A DNA stretch of 12,268 nucleotides from Clostridiales bacterium UBA2658 (lineage in GTDB: Bacteria; Bacillota; Clostridia; Oscillospirales; Oscillospiraceae), in contig DEMY01000016.1 of the NCBI GenBank assembly GCA_002359425.1, forward strand, positions 10,697 through 22,964. Direction: 5' to 3'. The notes beneath the pieces are model-generated. The model made no database searches, was not told the origin of the DNA, and saw only the letters and a program-made list of their open reading frames with translations. Shown one piece after another: positions 6,658 to 12,268 of the stretch (position 1 is its first letter; each line of letters opens with the position of its first letter). A program made the position numbers and the translations under genes.

Positions 6658-7469
6658 GCGAAACAATCGGAATCCCCGTCGGTAGCGGGTATGTCTATGA
6701 AATGCCGTTTACCGGCACGATCCCTGATGATGCGGATATTGAGAAAGACGCAAACCGGCTGGGCTACATCGAAAAAGGCGCGACGCTGACCTACAAGCCG
6801 ACCTATAAGACCTTTGCGGACGACATGGGGCAGGTCCGCCGTTCAAAGCTCACCGCCGAAGAAGCTACGTTTAAGTTTGGCCTGATCTCGTGGGCCTACG
6901 GGAAACTCAATGCGCTTTGCTCCACCTGCCGTATTACAGAACACAATGGAGGACGTACGGTCAAGATTGGCGGCATTGCGAACGATGACGGTCGTCGCCA
7001 CCTTATCCGCTTTTATCATCCTGACAATGAACTGGGCGATCTGCGTATTACCCTTGTCGGCACCAACACCGGCGGCTTTGCGCTAAAATATGCGCCTGAT
7101 GACCCGACAGGTCTGGACCCGGAAATCACGGCGACGCCGTCCGACGGTGAAGGCACGCTTATTCTGATCGACGAGACCGACCCCGGCGCGCTCGGTACGT
7201 TGGCTATCGCTTCTGCGCCCGGCGCGACGTCGGGTAAGACGGCCCTGACGGTGACACCGCCGCTGACCGGTGGCAACAGCTATAAGTACAAGACCGCGCC
7301 CACTGTGACGCTGCCCGCCCTGAACGACTCTACTGCGACGGGCTACACTGCGTGGGACGGTACAGTGGAGATCAGCGCCACAACGGGCAACGAAATCCTT
7401 GTAGTAGAGGTAGACGCCACGGGTGCCATCAAGAAAGCCGGTAAGGCAACCGTTACGTCGAAAGTGTGA
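6654..7469 (+). CDS. Major tail (tube) protein with C-terminal Ig-like/beta-rich domain
   Basis: This is the subunit that stacks as hexameric rings to form the tail tube. The N-terminal part (residues 1 to about 150) is tube-protein-like: GYIEKGATLTYKPTYKTFAD, a middle helix around AEEATFKFGLISWAYGKL, and beta strands such as GDLRITLVGTNTGGFALKY. An acidic, Pro/Gly linker follows, then about 95 extra residues (173-271). This last part has Ig-like or surface-repeat character, with alternating strands, SYKYKTAPTVTLPAL, GYTAWDG and ILVVEVDATG. Such domains are often added to tail tubes and sit on the tube surface, perhaps touching the host envelope. The DNA of the linker and start of this domain is clearly richer in GC than the head genes, hinting at separate origin. 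The tube function is firm; the domain role is inferred. Confidence 0.87.
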   Translation: MSETIGIPVGSGYVYEMPFTGTIPDDADIEKDANRLGYIEKGATLTYKPTYKTFADDMGQVRRSKLTAEEATFKFGLISWAYGKLNALCSTCRITEHNGGRTVKIGGIANDDGRRHLIRFYHPDNELGDLRITLVGTNTGGFALKYAPDDPTGLDPEITATPSDGEGTLILIDETDPGALGTLAIASAPGATSGKTALTVTPPLTGGNSYKYKTAPTVTLPALNDSTATGYTAWDGTVEISATTGNEILVVEVDATGAIKKAGKATVTSKV

Positions 7470-7479
7470 GGTGAGATAA

Positions 7480-7803
7480 ATGTTTGATGTTTCTGCAATT
7501 GCAAAACGCTATTTTGACATCCGGCTTGCAGTAGAGACTACTGACGGTGAAGTCAAAAATGTCGAGCTGCAGGTTGAGCCCCCTACGGTCAAGCAACTGC
7601 GTAAGCTGACTGCCGTCGCGTCCGATGGCACGGAAAATGTTATTGAGGATATGCGCGATGCGGTCCGCGATATGCTGAGCAAAAACAAAACCGGGTATAA
7701 AGTCCCGGCGGAGTATGTCGACAATCTGGACATCGACCAGCTGACTGCAATTCTGACGGCCTATTTGGAGTGGGTCGTCAAGGAAAAACAAGCAAAAAAC
7801 TAA
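7480..7803 (+). CDS. Tail assembly chaperone, short form (gpG-like)
   Basis: A 107-residue chaperone thought to coat the tape measure protein during tail assembly and to be absent from the finished particle. It is acidic and mainly helical, with an N-terminal beta segment (YFDIRLAVETTDGEVKNVEL) followed by helices (VKQLRKLTAVAS, VIEDMRDAVRDMLSKN). It ends in the Lys-rich KEKQAKN encoded over the slippery site. It starts ten bases after the major tail protein, with GAGGTGA (7468-7474) upstream. Its stop codon TAA (7801-7803) follows directly on the heptamer A AAA AAC, so a fraction of ribosomes probably shift and make the longer form. The assignment rests on size, place between tube and tape measure, and the frameshift. 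Confidence 0.85.
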   Translation: MFDVSAIAKRYFDIRLAVETTDGEVKNVELQVEPPTVKQLRKLTAVASDGTENVIEDMRDAVRDMLSKNKTGYKVPAEYVDNLDIDQLTAILTAYLEWVVKEKQAKN

Positions 7804-7841
7804 TCGTCCCCTCCTGCCCCGGAGGCATGGGGGATGAGGGG
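7794..7841 (+). promoter_or_regulatory. Programmed -1 frameshift site: slippery A AAA AAC plus stem-loop
   Basis: The zero frame reads GCA AAA AAC TAA, so the heptamer A_AAA_AAC (7794-7800) is in the correct X_XXY_YYZ phase. After a 7-base spacer, CCCCTC (7808-7813) can pair with GAGGGG (7836-7841), and CCCC (7817-7820) with GGGG (7829-7832), giving a two-part stem with a GGAGGCAT loop. An alternative fold pairs CCTCC (7810-7814) with GGAGG (7821-7825), leaving the CCCC loop free to form a pseudoknot with the downstream G-run. AAGGA (7780-7784) upstream resembles a stimulatory Shine-Dalgarno. The slippage direction matches the frame of the next open region. Confidence 0.85.
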
Positions 7842-8072
7842 CATTACACCGTCAGCACAATTGAAGAAAAGATCGTCAGAGATTACACCGGTTATGATTT
7901 TTACCGCCTGGAGCTTCTGACGGTCTTTGAGTTTTGGGCCTTGCTCCGTGATGCGTTTATTTACGAATGTAAGCAAACGGAGCAGGGCCGCGATTATCTC
8001 GAAAAGTGCTGGCTGTCCGAGCAGACCGAGCCGGACCGTGCAGCGCTGCGCAAATATTTCGGAAAGCATTAA
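7800..8072 (+). CDS. Tail assembly chaperone, frameshift extension (gpT-like part)
   Basis: This is the -1 frame extension of the chaperone. The full long form is join(7480..7800, 7800..8072): 107 residues plus 90, or 197 in all. In the lambda G/GT system the extension binds the tape measure and recruits tube subunits, and the same role is inferred here. The 90 residues are largely helical, with an aromatic DFYRLELLTVFEFWALLRDAF block and a charged end. Independent initiation looks unlikely. The GTG at 7770 lacks a good binding site, and the in-frame ATG at 7827 has GGAGG only one base upstream. The tape measure gene begins 16 bases after this stop. Confidence 0.8.
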   Translation, partial: LIVPSCPGGMGDEGHYTVSTIEEKIVRDYTGYDFYRLELLTVFEFWALLRDAFIYECKQTEQGRDYLEKCWLSEQTEPDRAALRKYFGKH

Positions 8073-8088
8073 AAGGCGGTGACAGTAA

Positions 8089-11000
8089 ATGGCAAACAAT
8101 ATAAAGGGCATAACCGTAGAGATCGGTGGAGATACTGGACCGCTTGAAAAGTCACTCAAAGGCGTTAATAAGACGGTCGGAGACACACAGAAAGAGCTGA
8201 AAGAGGTAAACCGGCAGCTTAAATTTGATCCGAAGAACACGGAGCTTTTGCGGCAGAAACATGAACTACTTGCAAAGCAGATTGCCACCACAAAGGACAA
8301 ACTCGCATCTCTGAAAGAAGCTGAAAAGCAGGTCGAGGAGCAGTTTCAGAACGGCGAGATCGGCGAGGAAAAGTATCGCGCCTTCCAGCGCGAAGTTGCA
8401 AAAACCGAATCGCAGTTAAAAAATCTCGAAAAACAGGCACGGGACACGGACACTTCTTTGTCCGCGAGCTTAAAATCTGCTGGGGAAAGCATTGAGAAGG
8501 TCGGAAAAAAACTTGCTCCGGCATCTGCCGCCGCTGCTGGCTTGGGCGCTACGTCAATTAAAGCTGCCGCTGATTTTGAAACGGCGATGGCAAAGGTCAC
8601 GACCATCATGGACCCCGCAGAGGTGTCGGTCGATAGCATGCGGCAGCGTATCATGGACTTATCCTGTGAAACGGGGATAGCCTCCACTGAAATCTCGGTG
8701 AACGTCTACAGCGCCATTTCAGCCGGCCAGTCAACCGGTGATGCCGTCAACTTTGTATCAAACTCGACCAAATTGGCGAAAGCCGGTTTTGCCGAAGCTG
8801 GCCAATCCCTCGATGTTCTCACGACCATTATGAACGCTTACGGTCTTGAATCCGATGAGGTAACGAGCGTATCGGACAAGCTGATCACGACACAGAATCT
8901 CGGTAAAACGACCGTGGCAGAATTGGCGTCAAGCATGGGCCGCGTTATCCCGACAGCGAACGCTTTCGGCGTCAATCTGGATAACGTCGCATCGTCTTAC
9001 GTCATCCTGACCAAAAACGGCATCCAAACCGCCGAGGCAACGACATACCTCAACAGCATGCTCAACGAGCTTGGCAAATCGGGTACAAAAGCTTCCGACG
9101 CCCTGAAAGCAAAGACCGGCAAATCGTTTACCGAACTTGTACAGTCCGGCATGTCCGTAGCGGACGTGCTCAAAATCCTGCAAGGTTCGGCATCTGAAGC
9201 CGGCCTTTCGATGGCCGACATGTTTGGCTCGGCAGAGGCCGGCAAAGCCGCGCTAACGATAATGGGCGATGGCGGCGCAGAGTTTAGCCAGACGTTGGAC
9301 GACATGGCGGGATCGGCTGGAGCGACACAGATCGCATTTGATAAAATGGACGCCACTCCAGCAGCTACGGCCCAAAAGACGCTGAACGAACTTAAAAACA
9401 CGCTGGCCGAGCTCGGGGAAACACTGCTGCAGATGTTGGGTCCCGCGCTGGGAAAGATACGGAGCCTTGCGGGCCAGCTAAATGACAAGGTTAAAAATCT
9501 TAGCGACGGTCAGAAAAAGGTACTCAGCGCTCTCATCCTGGCTGTGGCTGCCGCCGCCCCTGCGTTAATGATTGTTGGACGAATGACGCGCGATCTGGGG
9601 AGCCTTATACAAGGCATCCGTGCGTTCGCGCCGATTGTCTCGAAAGTCAAAATGATCGGACCGCTGTTCAAGGGAATCGGCGGTGCCTTTTCGGCGTTGT
9701 TGTCTCCCGCCGGGCTCGTCGTACTCGCGGTCGCCGGTATTGCGACGGCCGCCGTACTGATTATAAAGAACTGGGAGCCTATTAAGGGCTTTTTCAAAGG
9801 TATCTGGGATAATATCAAAGAGACGTTTTCAGGCGCCGGAGAGTGGTTCTCCGGCATTTGGAGTGGCGTAAAGCAGGTCTTTGTATCAGCGTGGACCGGC
9901 ATCAAGACCGCCGTAATGACCATAGTCAACGTATTTGTGCAGGACATTTTAAACATTTGGGGCAGCATGAAGACCGGCATAGAAACTATCATGAACGGGC
10001 TGAAAGCTATCCTGTCCGGCATTTGGCTTGCGATTAAGACGGTAGTGCTCGGCCCGGTATTGCTTATTCTTGACCTTGTCACGGGCAACTTCAAAAAGCT
10101 GTCCTCCGATTCGCAGGGCATTTTTAATAATCTGAAAGCCGCTTTTTCTACCATATGGGCCGGTATCAAGCAAGTGTTTTCCGGTGCGCTCCAGGCGATA
10201 ACAGGCCTTGTAAAAACGGAATGGAACGGCATTAAAACGTTCGCGTCGACGCTGTGGAATTCCGTCGGTGAAATTATAAAAACAGCGTGGAGTGGGTTTA
10301 AAAGCACTATATCTACACTTTGCAACGACATATCCTCGGGCATTAAAACCGTGTGGAACGGTATCCTCAATTGGTTTAAGGAACTTCCGAGCAAGCTGAA
10401 ACAGATCGGTTCAGATATGTTTACCCGCATGAAAGAGGGTATCAACAGCACTATTCATGGCGTCGGTGACGCTGTGAAAACAGGCATAAGCACAGCATTC
10501 GACGTCATAAAAAATCTGCCGAGCGAGGCTCTGCAATGGGGCAAGGATATCGTACAGGGAATCGCGAACGGCATCAAATCCGCCGCGCATGCGGTGGGCG
10601 ACGCAATCAACGGTGTCGCGCAGGACATCCGCAAATTTCTCCACTTCTCCGTGCCAGACGAGGGGCCGCTCGCAGACTTCGACACCTATATGCCGGATAT
10701 GATGCACCTAATGGCAGAGGGTATAACCGACAATCTTAGCGTCGTCACTGACGCCACAAAGCAAGTCGCGGGCAGCATTGCAGCCGAGAGCGGGAAAGCG
10801 GTAGACACTGCCGTAAGCGTCGTCAAGGGCCGGCTCGGCATTACTTTCGGTTCGTCTGCGGTAACGGCGGATGTCGGTTTCAAGCTGGGGCGCGGGCTGT
10901 CCGACGGCATCGAGAAAAGTAAGACCGTTGTGCTGAAGACGGCAAAAAACATGTCTAATCTTCTCACAGCCGAGGAGACCCGGCTGCAAAACCAGATTGC

Positions 11001-12003
11001 GGAAATCCAGAAGCAGACAGCCGCCCAGACCCAAAAGAGCAATGAGGAGATTCTGCAGGACAACCTCAACGCGCAGCTCAAAATCGTGCAGGACTTTAAA
11101 AAGCAGTATGACGACGCCATTGCGGAGGTCGAAAAGGCACAGGCCGATATGGCAAACAAGCTGATTGCCTTTGGTGACCTGCTCACAAAAACGCAGAGTG
11201 AATTTGGGGATATGTTTTCCGTCAACGATCTGCAAGGTCAGATCAACGCGATCAACGGCTACGGCGATGCGCTGGAAAAGCTGAAAGCGCGGGGTGTCTC
11301 TGACTCGCTCCTGTCCAAAATCAAGGATATGAGCATCGAGGACGCAACGCAGTACACGACGCAGCTTCTGTGCATGACAGATGAGCAGTACGGAAAGTAC
11401 ATGACCCTATGGGATCAGAAGCAGCAGGCCGCGAAGTCCGTCGCCGAGAAGTTTTACAAGGGCGAGCTTGATACGCTCAAGGCCGAATATGTAGACAAAA
11501 TCCCGTCCGAACTTTCCGGCATCAAAGATCAAATGAAGGATATCGGTGTTATGTCCGGACAAGGCCTTGCAGACGGCTTTGCGTCTCAGTCGGCTATGAT
11601 TACGGCAACATTCGTCGGCGTGCTCCAGGCGGCCTACGCGGACGCGAAAGAGTCCATGGACATACATTCTCCATCCCGCAAATGGGCGTACATCGGCGAA
11701 CAGAACGCCGCTGGGCTGGGCGTTGGCTTTGTTGAAAAAATGAAAAGCGTTACAAAGCAGATGAGCGATAGTATACCGACCAATATCGTTCTGGGCAGCA
11801 ATGAGACGCCGTCCGCGGCACGTATGAACGAGGGGCTTGTCAATGGCCTTGCCGCTGTCCTTAATACGCCGCAGGGCGGTGCGGCGGTCCCTGGTGGCAC
11901 AGACAAGATCAATGTGATGATGCCGAACGGGGACGTGCTCGCAAGCGCAGTGTTTGATCCTCTGCGTGATCTCGTCCAGCAGAAAGGTACGGCGCTGGCA
12001 TGA
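8089..12003 (+). CDS. Tail tape measure protein (TP901-type core)
   Basis: This protein sets tail length and is ejected ahead of the DNA. It has 1304 residues, about 195 nm of tail by the usual 0.15 nm per residue rule. From the N-terminus: coiled coil (about 15-135); TP901-type core with DFETAMAKVTTIMD, VYSAISAGQSTGDAVNF and MGRVIPTANAFGVNLDNVAS (about 160-420); hydrophobic segments at about 478-498 and 537-560; and an 11-residue Trp/Phe-phased region (562-756). After these come a motif with LHFSVPDEGPLADFDTY (about 851-867), a second coiled coil (about 960-1035) and MDIHSPSRKW (1190-1199). No lysozyme or peptidase motif was recognised. GGCGGTGA precedes the ATG, and the stop overlaps the next gene by ATGA. 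It is intact, with no frameshift seen. Confidence 0.95.
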   Translation: MANNIKGITVEIGGDTGPLEKSLKGVNKTVGDTQKELKEVNRQLKFDPKNTELLRQKHELLAKQIATTKDKLASLKEAEKQVEEQFQNGEIGEEKYRAFQREVAKTESQLKNLEKQARDTDTSLSASLKSAGESIEKVGKKLAPASAAAAGLGATSIKAAADFETAMAKVTTIMDPAEVSVDSMRQRIMDLSCETGIASTEISVNVYSAISAGQSTGDAVNFVSNSTKLAKAGFAEAGQSLDVLTTIMNAYGLESDEVTSVSDKLITTQNLGKTTVAELASSMGRVIPTANAFGVNLDNVASSYVILTKNGIQTAEATTYLNSMLNELGKSGTKASDALKAKTGKSFTELVQSGMSVADVLKILQGSASEAGLSMADMFGSAEAGKAALTIMGDGGAEFSQTLDDMAGSAGATQIAFDKMDATPAATAQKTLNELKNTLAELGETLLQMLGPALGKIRSLAGQLNDKVKNLSDGQKKVLSALILAVAAAAPALMIVGRMTRDLGSLIQGIRAFAPIVSKVKMIGPLFKGIGGAFSALLSPAGLVVLAVAGIATAAVLIIKNWEPIKGFFKGIWDNIKETFSGAGEWFSGIWSGVKQVFVSAWTGIKTAVMTIVNVFVQDILNIWGSMKTGIETIMNGLKAILSGIWLAIKTVVLGPVLLILDLVTGNFKKLSSDSQGIFNNLKAAFSTIWAGIKQVFSGALQAITGLVKTEWNGIKTFASTLWNSVGEIIKTAWSGFKSTISTLCNDISSGIKTVWNGILNWFKELPSKLKQIGSDMFTRMKEGINSTIHGVGDAVKTGISTAFDVIKNLPSEALQWGKDIVQGIANGIKSAAHAVGDAINGVAQDIRKFLHFSVPDEGPLADFDTYMPDMMHLMAEGITDNLSVVTDATKQVAGSIAAESGKAVDTAVSVVKGRLGITFGSSAVTADVGFKLGRGLSDGIEKSKTVVLKTAKNMSNLLTAEETRLQNQIAEIQKQTAAQTQKSNEEILQDNLNAQLKIVQDFKKQYDDAIAEVEKAQADMANKLIAFGDLLTKTQSEFGDMFSVNDLQGQINAINGYGDALEKLKARGVSDSLLSKIKDMSIEDATQYTTQLLCMTDEQYGKYMTLWDQKQQAAKSVAEKFYKGELDTLKAEYVDKIPSELSGIKDQMKDIGVMSGQGLADGFASQSAMITATFVGVLQAAYADAKESMDIHSPSRKWAYIGEQNAAGLGVGFVEKMKSVTKQMSDSIPTNIVLGSNETPSAARMNEGLVNGLAAVLNTPQGGAAVPGGTDKINVMMPNGDVLASAVFDPLRDLVQQKGTALA
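9772..10356 (+). repeat. 11-residue (33-bp) Trp/Phe periodic region of the tape measure gene
   Basis: In the tape measure protein, Trp or another bulky residue recurs every 11 or 22 residues: W591, W602, W624, W646, F668, F679, W690, L701, W712, W723, W734, C745, W756. W562 and W573 are also 11 apart, but a phase break of 18 separates them from W591. The position after Trp is often small or polar, followed by Gly-Ile-Lys. The DNA has diverged, so the periodicity shows at protein level only. Similar 11-residue aromatic repeats are known from siphophage tape measures. Confidence 0.8.
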
Positions 12004-12268
12004 AGCAGATAACCATTTCCAACGAGACAACGACGATAACCATGCCGATCACCTTTACCGTATCAGATGCCGGGGTCCCGGAATACAAAGAAATCAAGAT
12101 GGCTGGCGGGAAAATAGTCCGTGAGATGATCGGCTTCCGACCCGGGTTTAAGTACGAATGGGATTATGTTCCCGCCGAAACAATCGCCGCCCTGATTGCC
12201 ATGCTTCGAGCGGGCGGTTTCTTTACCGTCGGATACTTCGACCTCGACGGCACGGATAAGACAGGCAG
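12000..12268 (+). CDS. Tail-associated protein, partial (cut by right edge)
   Basis: The gene begins in an ATGA overlap with the tape measure stop. At least 89 residues are encoded without a stop before the edge. It opens with Thr-rich strands (MKQITISNETTTITMPITF), then KMAGGKIVREMIGFRPGF, EWDYVPAETIAALIAMLRAG and GFFTVGYFDLDGTDKTG. The mix of beta strands around one helix suggests a small tail-tip protein. It resembles small conserved proteins often found right after the tape measure, whose role is not settled. It does not look like a typical distal tail (Dit) start. A function cannot be given; membership of the tail module is inferred from position. Confidence 0.6.
   Translation, partial: MKQITISNETTTITMPITFTVSDAGVPEYKEIKMAGGKIVREMIGFRPGFKYEWDYVPAETIAALIAMLRAGGFFTVGYFDLDGTDKTG

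Noticed and set aside
7827..8072. Independent gene starting at ATG 7827 instead of frameshift product
   Set aside because: The GGAGG is only one base from the ATG, while the slippery heptamer, phase and downstream structure explain the frame directly.
9510..10451. 313-codon open frame on the minus strand inside the tape measure gene
   Set aside because: Mirror of the repetitive tape measure coding sequence; low-complexity Pro/Ser/Leu/Met content and no supporting context.

Overview
The window is a typical structural-gene cassette of a tailed siphovirus or prophage with an HK97-type head. All real genes lie on the + strand, packed end to end, with several 4-bp start/stop (ATGA) overlaps. Strong AGGAGG-type ribosome binding sites, moderate GC content and the character of the proteins point to a phage or prophage of a Firmicute, most likely a gut Clostridia member. 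The host is inferred from protein character only. No integrase, repressor, lysis or bacterial flanking gene is present, so prophage and free phage cannot be told apart.

Layout. Positions 1-131 hold the 3' end of an upstream gene (possibly an HNH endonuclease) and a GC-rich palindrome. Packaging genes follow: P27-type small terminase (168-491) and large terminase (472-2121). Head genes are the HK97-family portal (2136-3293), the ClpP-like prohead protease (3290-4111) and the major capsid protein (4108-5313). Neck genes are the gp6-like connector (5331-5660), head-tail adaptor (5623-5937), HK97 gp10-like protein (5943-6341) and tail terminator (6328-6657). Tail genes are the major tail protein with an added C-terminal beta-rich domain (6654-7469), a tail assembly chaperone pair joined by a probable programmed -1 frameshift (7480-8072), and a 1304-residue tape measure protein (8089-12003). 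The start of an unassigned tail protein (12000-12268) runs off the right edge.

How it works together. The terminase cuts and packs concatemeric DNA through the portal. The protease matures the capsid shell, and the neck proteins close the head and join it to the tail. The two chaperone forms bind the tape measure so that the major tail protein polymerises to the length it sets. No exotic defence, CRISPR, retroelement or RNA-gene system was seen. The items most worth a second look are the A AAA AAC frameshift site with its downstream stem-loop or pseudoknot, the GC-rich extra domain on the major tail protein, the regular 11-residue Trp/Phe repeat in the tape measure, and the palindrome in front of the small terminase as a possible cos element.
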